64,000 bases of DNA from Nereocystis luetkeana (taxonomy: Eukaryota > Sar > Phaeophyceae > Laminariales > Laminariaceae): the NCBI GenBank assembly GCA_031213475.1, contig JARUPZ010000020.1:9971562-10035561 (forward strand), written 5' to 3'. Every line of letters begins with the position of its first letter. Within the stretch, counting starts at the first letter, position 1. The position numbers and the translations under genes were made by a program. Positions 23,087-33,897 of this stretch are shown here, in pieces. Below the pieces are notes generated by a model. It was not told the origin of the DNA, searched no databases, and was given only the letters and a program-made list of their open reading frames with translations.

Positions 23087-24130
23087 CTATGAATGACTGC
23101 GAACATACGTCTTGTACGCATCGGACGCCCATCGGCCCTCACGCTGCAACACCTCTGGTGTTGCCCCCCCCGCCGACAAGTGAGTTGCGCCTCCAATCCT
23201 CAGAAAGTGCAAAGCGTACTCCTCCGCACGCACGCCCGCCAACGCAACCACTTTTCGCAGAGCTGCCGTCGCTTGCTGCTGTGTCCACATGGGCCATCTG
23301 CCATTACCAACACCAAAAGCGGCAAGTGGGGCCGACGAGGGAAGAAACAAATAGCAAGACATCAATTCGATCATGAGATCGACAGCACCGCCACCGTCGC
23401 CCACGCGCAACGCCGGACCACAACGTACGCGCGTCAAAATCGCCCCTTTCCGCAGTTGGTCCCCTTTCGACCCACGAAACCTAACCTCAACGCGGTCTGC
23501 AGGAGACCACTGCGACGCGGTAAGCTGAATATTCTCGCGAAAAAACGCAACATCGGCCCGTCGCAAGCAATAAGTTTCGTGCACACGCGACCGAGTTTCC
23601 GCAAACATTTCTGACGCGCGAGTCAAAAAACAAAAGGAAGCGCAGAGGGCAAGCCACAAGACACGACCCCCCGTCTGCCATGTGGAGAACAAGTTTTCGC
23701 CCGCGATCAACATTTCCCACGAAACAGGCCGACGAACGGTTGCTTGGTTACCAGCGTCGGCATGCGAACGAGCGGCTCCTTTGAGGGCATTACCCAAAAC
23801 AGGATGGGTAGTGTCCAGTTCGAACCCTCGTGAAATTCGATGGAAAAACTTGATCGCTGACAAATGGCTCTCGATAGTTGCCGACCGCAATTTCTTAGTG
23901 GCAAAGGCGTACGCTACGTACTCGAACAAATGCCACACGTTAGTCATGCTGTCTCCGCCACGCTCTAGGAATACAGGCATGTCACAACGTACCCGAAAGT
24001 CTACCCATGCGCCAAAATGCCCCTGATAAGTGCGTTCAGACGAGGTCGCAATGGCGTTTCGCATGAGTTCGAGGCCAACACCGAAGTACAGAGGGATGTG
24101 CCCGCACCCCCCAGGTCCTGCTCCTGCCAC
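23087..24130 (-). CDS. Tyrosine recombinase of the DIRS-like element
   Basis: 347 codons ending in TAG, with no interruption. The family integrates the circular cDNA by site-specific strand exchange. The catalytic set is visible: Arg in C-F-L-T-R-A-S-E-M (about residue 170), H-F-L-R in the block H-F-L-R-I-G-G-A-T-H-L (about 308-318), and the nucleophile Tyr in the final segment G-R-W-A-S-D-A-Y-K-T-Y-V-R. The N-terminal 130 residues fit the SAM-like core-binding domain (T-Y-Q-G-H-F...W). The start overlaps the end of the RNase H frame by about 130 bp, as in other DIRS elements. It is the best preserved ORF of the element, and which of the two C-terminal Tyr residues is the nucleophile needs an alignment. 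Confidence 0.85.
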   Translation of the reverse strand: MAGAGPGGCGHIPLYFGVGLELMRNAIATSSERTYQGHFGAWVDFRVRCDMPVFLERGGDSMTNVWHLFEYVAYAFATKKLRSATIESHLSAIKFFHRISRGFELDTTHPVLGNALKGAARSHADAGNQATVRRPVSWEMLIAGENLFSTWQTGGRVLWLALCASFCFLTRASEMFAETRSRVHETYCLRRADVAFFRENIQLTASQWSPADRVEVRFRGSKGDQLRKGAILTRVRCGPALRVGDGGGAVDLMIELMSCYLFLPSSAPLAAFGVGNGRWPMWTQQQATAALRKVVALAGVRAEEYALHFLRIGGATHLSAGGATPEVLQREGRWASDAYKTYVRSHS

Positions 24131-26341
24131 GGAATGTCGGGTCGAGCAGGACGCAAATTAACGAGGACGGAGGCACAATCCCACCGTGAGATACCATCAG
24201 CGGCCACGTTAAAAATTCCACGTACGTGTTTTGCGTCAAAGTGCCAACCAGAGGACAACTCGAGCACCCCGAGGAGACGCATTAATGCGCCAGATCTCGG
24301 CTCCTTTCCCCCTCGACAACGCCGCACCTACTCGACGGCTGCTTCGTTGTCGCCACGGAACAACACACAGTCCCCCATGGCGAACGGAACTCGATCCACA
24401 AAATCGAGACCGCTCTCCTGCGTCAAGCTCGTATCTCCAATACACCCCAGTTTCCAAGCAAAAACCCCCGACAGCGGTTTTAGATGCGTCCGAAAAAGGA
24501 GTACGTCTAGGGGGGCGCTCAAGCAAATTATACATCGGAGCCGACAAGGTTCCTCCGCGCGCGTCCCACCCTTCCTCAACGAACCACCGCCAGAACTCGA
24601 GGTCACCATGGAACTCGGGTCCCAGGGCGAGACGCCGCCCGGGGTTTGCCATACGGCAATCAAAATTAGCTCCGGCGGCAATGCGCGGCATACCAACTGA
24701 AGCTAACAAGCGGTTAACGAAAAAACGCCCCGGACGTACAGCAAAGGAAACATGCGTGAGAAAGCCAACGAGCTGCGACACCTGCTTCGCAGAAGCAGAT
24801 GCACGAGACGAGGGCCACTCCTTGAGGATATTGTGCAGCTTGAGGCGCTTATGGGGCGGCAACGTGACCGTAAGCGCCTCAGTATCAATGATCCATCCCA
24901 AAACTTCCCGTTGCGTGTCCCAATTAGTAATTTTCTTGCCTGACAGGAGGGGCGGATCGGAAACACCACGTTCGCCCAACAAGCGAAAGTGGTCCGACGC
25001 CAGTGACTGTACAGCACGCAAGCAACGGCGGCCGTCCGGCCACCATTGCAACGCGACAAGAATGCCATCGTCCACGTAGTACCTCACAAAACAACTGCTC
25101 CCGGTGTTGCCCCCTGAACCAGGAACGGGCCCACAATCACGCGGGATAGCAACGACCCGAACTCCCCGCGGCGGGGAGAGTTCAACGTGCGCAACGGCGG
25201 CAGCCCCTTGTTGGGAAACGTCTGCGCCTTGAAAGGTAGAGTGGGTATGAGCATGCTCGAGCGCAGATGCCATTAACCCCCAAAACCCAGGACTATTGCG
25301 CCAACCAAACTGCAAGCGCAAATCCACGACAACGTGATCACCGAAAACGTATCCAAAATTCGGCGCGCCTGCCGGATCAACCAAAACCTGCCGAAAAGCG
25401 TCTTTGACATCCACACGGCACAACAGGATTCGAGCGCGACTACCATGCGTCTGTCGCAAAAACAGCACCCGTAACAGCACATCACGAAGCACATGGCCGA
25501 GCTCACACGATGGTGCGGAGTTAAAGTCAGTGTCACCATTAACGCTGGTCCGACCGCCCTCGCGCGCAAACGTAAGATCGTGAATAATCCTTAATTGGGG
25601 TTCGAGAACGACACTCAGCGGTGAAAGGCGAAGACCCTGAATCTCGTCTGCATGTCGCAAATCAAACACCACCGCTCGGCCGTGCACCACGTCTGCGCAT
25701 ATCTTATTGTGGATATCCCCCGCATGCGTGGCGACGACCGGGTGATTACCATACGCGAGTTCTGTGGTCAAATCCCCCCCCCGTGCGACGCCGACAGGCG
25801 CGCCCGGCGCCAGCACACGAAGCAACAGAGAAATACGAGGGAATTTCTTGATCTCACCAAACCAGTGCTGTACGACAGCAACGTTAATATGCGGAGAGAA
25901 AATTGAGGAGCCGATGGTGGACAGAAAAAGGTGAACACTGCCTTGACACTGTCGCAAGAGTGAGGAGCTGAGTGACGCGACCTGATCGAGGCTCGCTGAG
26001 CCTCGCGCGGACACCGCTTGCACCACTACCTCCCGAGCGGCAAGCCACGCATCTACCTCATCTACTCGCAACGCATCCAGACGCACGTCGCCGACCTCAC
26101 CTTGTACGTACGCCGTGTCAACTGGCAAATATCTCGCACGCACGCCCATACCCGTATCTTTCTCTGAGAAGGGAACCGAACCCGGAGTCACAGCGACGCT
26201 ATCACGCCCGACGCCGACATCGCCAGCCAGAGCTCCTAACGCACGCCTACGCAACCCCCCCGCTCCTTCGCGGGTGGCCGGCCGAGTGCCCGTTCCACAA
26301 CTGGCGACGTGCGCCGTCGCCGCTCCGCCACCGGCCCGCAC
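24001..26341 (-). pseudogene. RT-RNase H polyprotein of the DIRS-like element
   Basis: The frame is open from 26392 to 24236. RT motifs: C-R-V-D-V-K-D-A-F-R-Q-V (motif A), R-L-Q-F-G-W-R-N-S-P-G-F-W-G (motif B) and Y-V-D-D-G-I-L (motif C). The connection and RNase H follow, starting F-S-D-A-S-K-T-A-V-G-G-F near 24440. About 60 bp later the correct RNase H continues in another frame (R-G-D-N-E-A-A-V), so there is a 1-nt indel near 24400. In that frame a TAG at 24328-24330 precedes the last block H-V-R-G-I-F-N-V-A-A-D-G-I-S-R. Gag and RT share one frame separated by a single TGA. Confidence 0.85.
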
Positions 26342-26392
26342 CGCCGCCGCCCCCCCAGGTGTTGGCCCAACCGACAGGAAGGGCCCGTGTCT

Positions 26393-27913
26393 TCATCCCG
26401 AACCCGAGCCACCACCACCCCCGGCCCCCCCGCGACCACCATCTGGGCGGAGCACCAGAGCCCGCATCCCGCTAGCTTGCGCCGCCGCTCCACCTCGCGT
26501 TCCCCCAGCTGGAGACGCCGATCCGCCGCCGAGAAGAGCTGCAGGAGAGGAAGAGTTGGCCGGGGTATTCGCATGCACGAATTTGCAGTCTGAATACCGG
26601 CATAGGCCCGTGGAAGCGAACATCCTGCACAGCGCGGCGCTCTTCTTTCTGGCCGGACCCGTCTTGGCAGGGGCGAGGCTTTGGCCCCGCTTGGGTGCCC
26701 CATCCCTGCTGTCGCGTAGAACTTGGAGACCTTCCACGAGCTTCAGGACGTCGCCACCGGACGAGCAAAAGTTGCGTGTACGACCAAACGCTGGGACAGG
26801 CGGCGCGTTAAACACGGCGTTGAACTGAGGGGGAACAATCAACGGACGAACTTGCTGGGCAAACCTCATGAGGTCGTTCACCCACAGGCGCAGGTCGTCG
26901 TTCACCATGTCGCTCATAACAGCCCGCGACGCGGAGCCGGAAAGCAAAATTATGTTGCTTAGAGTATGCCGGCGAAGACCGGCCGCCGCGGATGTGAACG
27001 AGACGTCGACGGGTGCCAGCCGGTCCAGGCACGCGCGGTCGTCGGCGACGTCAGCTGAGAGTCCAACTGTAATAACCGCCATAAGAGCCTGGCGCAAAAG
27101 GTCCAGGCGGTCAGCGACAAACACCAGGTGGTCGACAGGGCGGTCGGCACGTGGCCCATACATGCTCACGTCAAAGTTGCTGACAGCGCGAAGCTGAGCC
27201 GCCACCCCCGCCGTAACGTCGACGCTCTCACCCACGAATGACTGAATATCTGCGGCCGACTCGCCGAGGTTCGGAGGCAAGCGTCCCCGAAGCAGCCAGT
27301 GTTTGCGTGACGACATTTTTTTCCAAAGGGCCGTGTCGTCAGTCAACTGTGATTTCTGGACGTGCCGCTCCCTCGCATCCCCGCCGTCTCGCACGGAAGG
27401 CTCACGGTCGGCAAAGTTGTCCACAAACTGCTGAATCAGGACCTCGACGTCGGCTGTCTTGGATGCGCCGCCGGCGACGGCGTCCCAAAGGCTCGCAACA
27501 GACAGGAGCACGTTGTCCAGAGATGACTTGACGCCGAGGATCTCCGTATCCATGCGGGAAAACTCGGAGGACACCTGGTTTTGCCAATGCCGCACGTCAG
27601 CTGTCGATACCACACCCCCCGAGGCTGCCGGCATAGATGGAGGACTAGCCGTAGCAGCAGGAGTAGCAGCCGCAGCAGCAGTAGCAGCAGCATCGTTGGC
27701 CTGGCGAGAGGCCACAGCAGCGTCGGTGGCCTGGCGAGCCTCGGCTTCGGCTCGTCCAGCACGGCGTGCGTCGACCTCCGCTTGCACAGCAGCTACAGAA
27801 GCATGAGCATTCGCCTCGGCTTGTGTTTGCGCAGCAAACAACGCAACCTGCACACCTCGCGCCGCAGTAGCCGCGTTGGCACCGGCCTCCGGCGACTTGC
27901 TCTCGTCGGACAT
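26393..27913 (-). CDS. Gag-like protein with CCCH finger, DIRS-like element
   Basis: 506 codons starting ATG (MSDESKS). The N-terminal third is Ala-rich with a long heptad-like, coiled-coil tendency (residues about 20-110). The middle is a mixed helical domain without a family match I can name. Near residue 425 there is C-x8-C-x4-C-x3-H (C-R-M-F...L-C...D-C-K-F-V-H), a CCCH-type finger that probably serves nucleic-acid packaging in place of a CCHC knuckle. A Gly-rich tail ends at TGA; the same frame then stays open into RT. Position upstream of RT-RH-YR identifies it as Gag by context. Confidence 0.7.
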   Translation of the reverse strand: MSDESKSPEAGANAATAARGVQVALFAAQTQAEANAHASVAAVQAEVDARRAGRAEAEARQATDAAVASRQANDAAATAAAAATPAATASPPSMPAASGGVVSTADVRHWQNQVSSEFSRMDTEILGVKSSLDNVLLSVASLWDAVAGGASKTADVEVLIQQFVDNFADREPSVRDGGDARERHVQKSQLTDDTALWKKMSSRKHWLLRGRLPPNLGESAADIQSFVGESVDVTAGVAAQLRAVSNFDVSMYGPRADRPVDHLVFVADRLDLLRQALMAVITVGLSADVADDRACLDRLAPVDVSFTSAAAGLRRHTLSNIILLSGSASRAVMSDMVNDDLRLWVNDLMRFAQQVRPLIVPPQFNAVFNAPPVPAFGRTRNFCSSGGDVLKLVEGLQVLRDSRDGAPKRGQSLAPAKTGPARKKSAALCRMFASTGLCRYSDCKFVHANTPANSSSPAALLGGGSASPAGGTRGGAAAQASGMRALVLRPDGGRGGAGGGGGSGSG

Positions 27914-28149
27914 CCCGAACTCAAACTAGTCTGTATCACACCTTGAACCTGTAGCGTTGCCTCTGCTTCACTGCGCTGTTGCGTGTAGGCTGCGGCTACG
28001 TACCAGACAAGGTGTATGCACCAAGGGCTACGATTCATGCTACCGTGAAACATCGCATTCATCTGATTGGCTAAACTTCTTACGTACGTACAAAACTCAC
28101 ATTCTCTCACTCTTCCGAGAATACTCTGCGTTATGTCCGCCGGAGACCA
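27914..28149. other. 5' flank of the DIRS-like element
   Basis: No ORF of note. It should include the leader of the DIRS-like element. I could not match it to the 3' side as inverted or split direct repeats. Confidence 0.3.
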
Positions 28150-28540
28150 TAATTCGCGGGAGAGATTTTATCGGCGAGACGGGACGGTAACTTTTCATTG
28201 TCAGGGCGGGACGGGACGGTAATTGTTCGGTGTCCCGGCGGGACGGGACGGCAATTGTCCGGTGTCACGGCGAGACGGGACGGCAATTGTTCGGTGTCAC
28301 GGCGGGACGGGACGGTAATTGTTCGATGTCACGGCGGGACGGGACGGTAATTTTCAACGGGAGAGATTTTATCGGCGGGACGGGACGGTAATTTTTAAGG
28401 GGAGAGATTTTATCGGCGGGACGGGACGATATGTGACGACGGCCCGGGAATTTGTCGGTGGGACGGGACGGCGGGACCATTTTGACGGCGGTTTTACCGT
28501 CCCGTCCCGTCCCGCCGTTACCGTCCCGCCGAAATACCGT
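28150..28540. repeat. GGCGGGACGGGACGGTAA minisatellite, copy 2
   Basis: At least eight units of 30-39 bp are followed by an inverted segment (TTTTACCGTCCCGTCCC) and the ending CCGAAATACCGTGATAAG. The right edge abuts LINE 3' UTR at the same UTR point where copy 1 interrupts another LINE. Confidence 0.85.
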
Positions 28541-28544
28541 GATA

Positions 28545-29325
28545 AGCCTTGGTTTTTTTCCATTACTTATTTTTTTCCTTGGTTCTTTGTCTTACCCTGT
28601 GTACAAGCAATGGTGTTTTTGGTATTTTTTCTTTTTTTCCAGCTTTTTCTTTTTCGAGTGTTGGCCACCTCGCCTGCGGGGGGGGCACGACAGTTTTTTT
28701 CTTCTATTTTGTGGTTTTATTTTTCTCTTCCGATTTGTCTACTTTTTTTTTGTTTTCTCTTCGATTGTTTCCTTTCGTTTATCTATTTCATAGAATGTGT
28801 ATGTCGTGCCTGTCGTATGTTGTTGTTGTTGCTGTTCTCACATTAACTCACAATTCAATGCAGTCCGTGGTCGAAGGACAGGCTCCAATAACTCTGGAGT
28901 GGAAGAAATACCTCAAGTAAAAACAGAGGCAAAAACAAAAAACGAGCATACGCACTCCACCACTGCGGACACCAGGGAAGCAAAGAGGAGACTATTAATA
29001 GCAGACAAAAACCTAAAAAAGAAGATGAAGCTAAGCAAAAAAAAACAGAACAAAACAAAAACAGACGCAGATATATAGCAAAACGCAAAAAATAAAAAAA
29101 TAAAAAAATAAAAAAATCTAGTATGATGGCACGGCATTGCATTGCCCACTGCAGTGCTTACTGCATACCAGGTACTTGGTACGTGGCTACGTAGTATCTC
29201 TGTGGCGTAGCGTTGTGACCTCATAACTTGTATCTCTTCTAGGATTGAAGAATCGGCACGGACGCTGATTGTGCTGGACATGTATGTCGACGGGTAGAAA
29301 GGACGAAGGATACACACGAACACAC
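28545..29325 (+). repeat. RTE LINE 3' UTR, split by retroposon W
   Basis: 28545-28816 and 29118-29325 are consecutive parts of the LINE 3' UTR (from CTTGGTTCTTTGTC to the (AC)-rich end). They are separated by a 300-bp W element. At 29166-29181 the motif TACCAGGTACTTGGTA sits where other copies have only two bases. Confidence 0.8.
28817..29117 (-). mobile_element. Retroposon W, 300-bp copy
   Basis: The plus strand begins with GTTGTTGTTG, the complement of the (AAC)n tail, and the element ends at an A-rich 5' side. It is inserted in the LINE 3' UTR between GTCGTA and TCTAGTATG. No clear target duplication was found. There is no ORF beyond 90 codons with any recognisable motif. Confidence 0.65.
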
Positions 29326-29522
29326 GGCGGGACGGGACGGTAATTTTTCGATGTCACGGCGGGACGGGACGGTAATTTCCAACGGGAGAGATTTTATCGA
29401 CGGGACGGGACGGTAGGTGACGACGGTCAGGAATTTCTGGGCTGGACGGGACGGGACGGGACGGCGGAACCATTTTGACGGCGGTTTTACCGTCCCGTCC
29501 CGCTGTTACCGCCGTTACCGTC
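29326..29522. repeat. GGCGGGACGGGACGGTAA minisatellite, copy 3
   Basis: Three to four units, then the inverted TTTTACCGTCCCGTCCC segment. The array is cut at GTTACCGTC by the copia insertion and resumes at 38186 (CCGTCCCACCGAAAT). Confidence 0.8.
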
Positions 29523-29780
29523 TATTGACTGTGCTCAATAGACACGACGTAGATGTTTCATTTAGTATCAGGGAGTTCCATATATTGATGTGGGATTATA
29601 AGAGCGGGAGATTAATTGTGCCTGCAATGTGATGGATAATCGTGTGGATGCGCCGCCACCTGAGTCACTCGACAGCACTGATACGTAATAATATATATAA
29701 GAGAAGTTCCGTGTTATTGTCTGGAGTCAACCACGCGTTCCCGTGCCAGCTGCGTCTATACCTTTAGAGATCAATCAACA
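29523..29780 (+). repeat. 5' LTR of the copia element
   Basis: It is 258 bp, near-identical to 36119-36151 plus 37961-38185. It begins with the small palindrome TATTGA-N6-TCAATA. A TATATATAAG at about 29690 could be a TATA box for element transcription. Confidence 0.85.
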
Positions 29781-29852
29781 CACTAGTGGACCGGTGATCT
29801 TCTATTGGCAAGCGTAGCCGAGGCCAACCTAGAGAGGTGGGAACCTTCCGAC

Positions 29853-30951
29853 ATGTCTGGTTCAGATGGCATATCTAGTCAGGAAACAAGCGTGGCCATG
29901 GAAGAGATGCTGAGGATGAAAGAGAAAATCGAGATCCTGGAGAAGATGATAGAAGAGCAGAAGCTGGGCGCCGAGAAGAACGCGCCGCAAGAAGGAATGG
30001 AAGGGGGGGCCGGTGGGGGGGCGAGGGGAGAAGCAGCTGCGAGGGAACCAGCAGCATCGACGGTGACGACACCTGGGCTGGGAGCCCGTCCAGGCATGTC
30101 ACCAAACACTTCTTTATACCGCCCTAGTTTGTCCCGGTCGAGACCCCCCAAATTCGATAACATAGAAGCCCACTTTAGTATGTACGTGGCGTAGCAAGTT
30201 CGAAGCGTACCTGTCATCCCTAGGGTGCCTTCATATGTTAAGCACGTCAACCCCTGTTATGGTTGGTGACGTGAGGGTGTCGGAAGAGGAGCTAGCATCG
30301 AGGCATTCTCCTCAGGAGATTAGGGATGCCCGATTAGTTTATGGATTGATGATGGAAGCAATGACTGGATACGCAATGGCTGAGTTCAGAATGCAGAAGG
30401 CAATGTCGCCAAGTGGTGCATGGAAGGAATTAGAAGATTACTACATGCCAAGGACAATAGCGGCCACCCATAGACTGAAGAGAGAGTTTACAACCATCAG
30501 AATGGTCGAGGACGAAAACCCCGTGCTGTTCCTAGGGAGGGTGGATAAGGCAGCAGATGAGCTGGCCATGCTTGGCTGTGGGATGAGTGTGGAAGAGGTT
30601 AACCGACATATCGTGACGAACCTCTCGCCTCTATATATGATACAAAGCAAGTCCGTTCTTTCCCGCCCGTCCATCCCCCGTTCCGAGATCGATGAGATCA
30701 TCCGCGATGCGTACGCAAACGATAGGGCAGATAAAGAGATGGTTTCCAAGGCGTTGGGTGTGCAGGGAGTGGGAAACCAGCATGCTTTGTACGCCGGAGG
30801 TGCGCAGCCTGCCAGTGGTGGAGGTGCGGGTCCAGGAAGGGAAAGGAGGGACAGGAGAGGCGGGAGGTACAAGGGTGGGCAGCAGCCGCAGCAGCAGCAG
30901 CAGTATCAGCAGCAGCAGCAGCAGCAGTATCAGCAGCAGCAGCAGCAGTAG
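29853..30951 (+). pseudogene. Gag of the copia element
   Basis: The N-terminal part (from ATG at 29853) includes a coiled-coil-like E-M-L-R-M-K-E-K-I-E-I-L-E segment. The frame is lost near 30180, just before the conserved copia Gag start W-R-S-K-F-E-A-Y-L-S-S-L-G, which is read in the next frame. The helical Gag core follows (A-W-K-E-L-E-D-Y-Y, M-S-V-E-E-V-N-R-H-I), then Arg/Gly and a long Gln run coded by CAG. A TAG replaces one CAG at 30949. The same frame then continues to 31147 and beyond. Confidence 0.85.
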
Positions 30952-31146
30952 CAGCAGCAACCGCAGCAGCAGCGGCAGCAGCAGCAGCGACCCCAGCAGC
31001 AGCAGCAGTACCATCAACAGCAGCAGCAGCAACAACTCCAGCAACAGCAGTACCAGCAGCAGCAGCATCGTCCCCGTCGGCATGATGGCAACCGGGGAGG
31101 AGCTTCGCCGGGGGGAGTTACCGGCCCCAAATGGCGTTGGGATGCC

Positions 31147-33897
31147 GTGGCCTGCAGGTACCGTTGGGATAACTCCGGTCCCGACCCCTTCGGTGCGGGT
31201 GGGACGGTCCCGCCCATGGGTTGGGTACCTACCGAGCCACCACCAGGGGCAATGCCCCCTATGCCCCCGCCGCCCGTAATGACTCCGGCGGGCTGGGGTT
31301 TCCCGCCGAACAACACGCAACCGAGGAGCAAGGGGGTCTGTTTTCGGTGTGGCAAACACGGCCACTACGTCGCAGCTTGCCCGGTAGCCGCCCCGCAGAT
31401 GAACGTCGCAGTCCCGAGTACTGCTGCCCCTCCCCCTCAACAGATATACTACGGAGGTGGCTGGCAGCAGGAGACGCCCTACGGCAGTGGTGGGTATACC
31501 TCAGCCGGAGCTTTCCCGCCACAACAACCCTCCTCGAGCACTTTCCCTTCCCCTGGCCCAGCGAACAACGGCAACCCTACGCCTACGTTCGACCCGCACC
31601 TCCTCACCGCGCAGTTTGCGCACCAAGGCAAGAGTATTTTTAGCGACGATTTGTTTTGGGCTAGTGGGAGGGAAGAGTGGGTAGCGGATTCGGGAGCAAC
31701 CTTTCACGTAACTGGTAACCCCTTTGGTATGGTAGGCTGTTACCCCCCTCCCCCCGGTAAGAGTAGTTTGGTCGTCGGTGACATGAGGTCACTGAAGGTC
31801 AAGTACTTCGGACAGATTCCGATGGTAATGCACAGCCCGCAGTGTGATGTCCAGGTTAGGCTTTTGGACGTAGCCTACGTGCCCGGTGTTCGGTTCAACC
31901 TGTTTTCACTTCACGCAGTAATGCTGAAATGCCCGGTGACTTTAGATTCCCAGGGAGCTCACTTGTTGGATGAGCAATTGTCCTTCATGCGTAAGGACGC
32001 AGGTTCGTACGTAGACGCCACGCGGACTGTAGAGACCCCGATTGCTGCCGCTGTTTTGGCCCCCGGAAAAATGCGGAGGATTGATATTAACGACCTTCAC
32101 GTTTCCCTTGCCCACTCCCATGCTGACACTCTCCGTGAGACGGCACGCCAGGTGGGCATTAAGGTTTTTGGGGAGTTGGTTTCGTGTGCTGGATGTTCTG
32201 AGGCGAAGGGGAGGAGGATGGCGGTACCGTGGACGACCGAGTGCCGCTCCACCAGGCCTCTGGAACGTCTGTTCGTGGATCTGTCGGGACAGCAGTCGAC
32301 GTCTGCTGGCGGTGCGCAGTACATGATGATGATCGTCGACGACTACTCGCGACTGGGATGGCCGTATTTCTTGAAGCGGAAGTCCGACGTCCCGAAGGTC
32401 TTCGCTGGTTTTCTGGCCGACATCAACGCCAAGGGTGTTCCGTCCATCGTGGAGTGCCTTCGCTCGGACAACGGCACCGAGTTCACAAAGGCGGAGTTCG
32501 TGGAGCTGCTCAACCACCACGGTATCCGCCGCGAGCACACGCCCGTCGATTCTCCGAAGCATGACGGCGTGGTCGAGCGGCGAATTGCGATGACGCTGGA
32601 GCTTGCAATGGCGTCCCGCCTGGAGGCCCCCCGCCTGTTCGGCGATGCAAGGATGCCGGCGACGCAGCCCCTTTGGGCTGAGTCCTGCGTGTACGCGAGC
32701 GACGTCATCAACATGACGGCAAGGGTGAGGGACAAGCCGGAAATGCACTCGCCGTACCGCAAATTTTACGGGAGAGCACCGTTTGCGCGGCTGCTCCCAT
32801 TTTTGAAGCCAGGTTTCCACCACGTCAGGAGGAGCTTGAAGACCGAGCCGAAGGCGGAGGCTTGTTTCTACCTCAACGGCGGCAACCACCACGCAGCTGA
32901 CTGCAGCAAGATTCTGCTGGCATCTGGCCGGAGGTCGTTCTCCCGCGACGTCACTTGGGAGCACCCGAGGAAGCCGTTCGTGGGGTTACTGCCTTCGGAG
33001 GAGGAGAGCTCCCCGCCGCCGCCGTTGCCGTCACCACCGCACCCGGGTACGCCGGAGCCTCTGAGAGGCCCTGACGTATGGCCCGAATTACCGTCCCCAT
33101 CTCCACTGCTGCCGCCGCTACCGCCGTCATCACCGCCGCTACCGCCGTCGCCGCCGCCGTCGCCGTCGCCACCGCCCCCGCCGTCACCGTCGCCGTCGCT
33201 GCCGCCGTCATCGTCACCGCCGCCGCCACTGCCACCGTCACCGCCACCGCCGTCGCCACCGCCGCCGCCGCCGCCGTTGCCGTCGCCGCCGAGATCATCG
33301 CCGTCGCCGCCGCAGCAGCCATCGCAGCCACAGCGTTCGCAGCGTGCTGCTCGGGAACTGGGTTCTTATATCCCGGACCCGGAGGATGGCGACGTACTGA
33401 GGGGGCGGACCAGGGGGGAGACTGCACGGCACCAGGAAAGTGGCGGCGGTGTACAGGGTGGTCGGACAGTGGGGGAAGCTGGACGACCCCCGGAGGAAGG
33501 GGACGTACTGAGGGGGCGGACAAGGGGGGAGACTGCACGGCACCAGGAGGGTGGTGGCGGTGTGCAGGGTGGTCGGACAGTGGGGGAAGCTGGACGACAC
33601 CCGGAGGAAGGGGACGTTCTGAGGGGGCGGACAAGAGGGGAGACCGCGCGGAACCGCGAGGCTATGGGGCATGGGCTGCTATCGCTGATGGCAGCACGGG
33701 AAGGTATAGGCCATGTACTTTTCCACCAAGCCCCACCGCGCGAGAATCCTCCCCTTCCCACGCGCCCGGCAAGCGAGCTTTCGACGCCGAACTCGTATGC
33801 TGAAGCGTGTGTGGACGAGTATTCGACGATCTGGAGGCAGGCGATGGACAAGGAATATCATGGACTGGCGGACGCGGGGACGTTTGGAGCGACGTAG
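31147..33897 (+). pseudogene. Copia zinc knuckle, protease and integrase, Pro-rich linker
   Basis: This frame is contiguous with Gag. Visible in order: CX2CX4HX4C knuckle (C-F-R-C-G-K-H-G-H-Y-V-A-A-C, about residue 65); protease with W-V-A-D-S-G-A-T (about 180); pre-integrase H-x3-H...C-x2-C finger (about 317-352); and integrase core with D in F-V-D-L-S-G, D in L-R-S-D-N-G-T-E-F and E in G-V-V-E-R-R-I. Then comes a low-complexity Pro/Ser stretch of about 90 residues and Gly/Arg repeats of about 40 residues (33370-33660). The frame ends at a TAG (33895) inside the sequence leading into RT, so the stop is a mutation rather than the natural end. Confidence 0.9.

Larger units (their letters stand above)
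23087..27913 (-). mobile_element. DIRS-like tyrosine-recombinase retrotransposon, coding part
   Basis: Three coding blocks on the minus strand lie in the order Gag (27913-26393), RT plus RNase H (26341-24001) and tyrosine recombinase (24130-23087, overlapping the RNase H end in another frame). This order and the use of a tyrosine recombinase instead of an integrase define DIRS-like elements. No methyltransferase domain is visible between RNase H and YR. The terminal repeats could not be located, so only the coding span is given. A frameshift and a stop in RNase H make the copy inactive. Confidence 0.85.

Noticed and set aside
32951-33803. Ala/Val- and Pro-rich ORFs on both strands in the copia linker
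   Set aside because: They are shadows of the CCG repeat coding for the Pro-rich linker of the copia polyprotein.
30949-33897. TAG codons at 30949 (inside a Gln run) and 33895 as evidence that TAG encodes Gln
   Set aside because: TAG also ends the LINE ORFs and the tyrosine recombinase exactly where homology should end, and the same copia copy has frameshifts. Ordinary decay of CAG to TAG is simpler.
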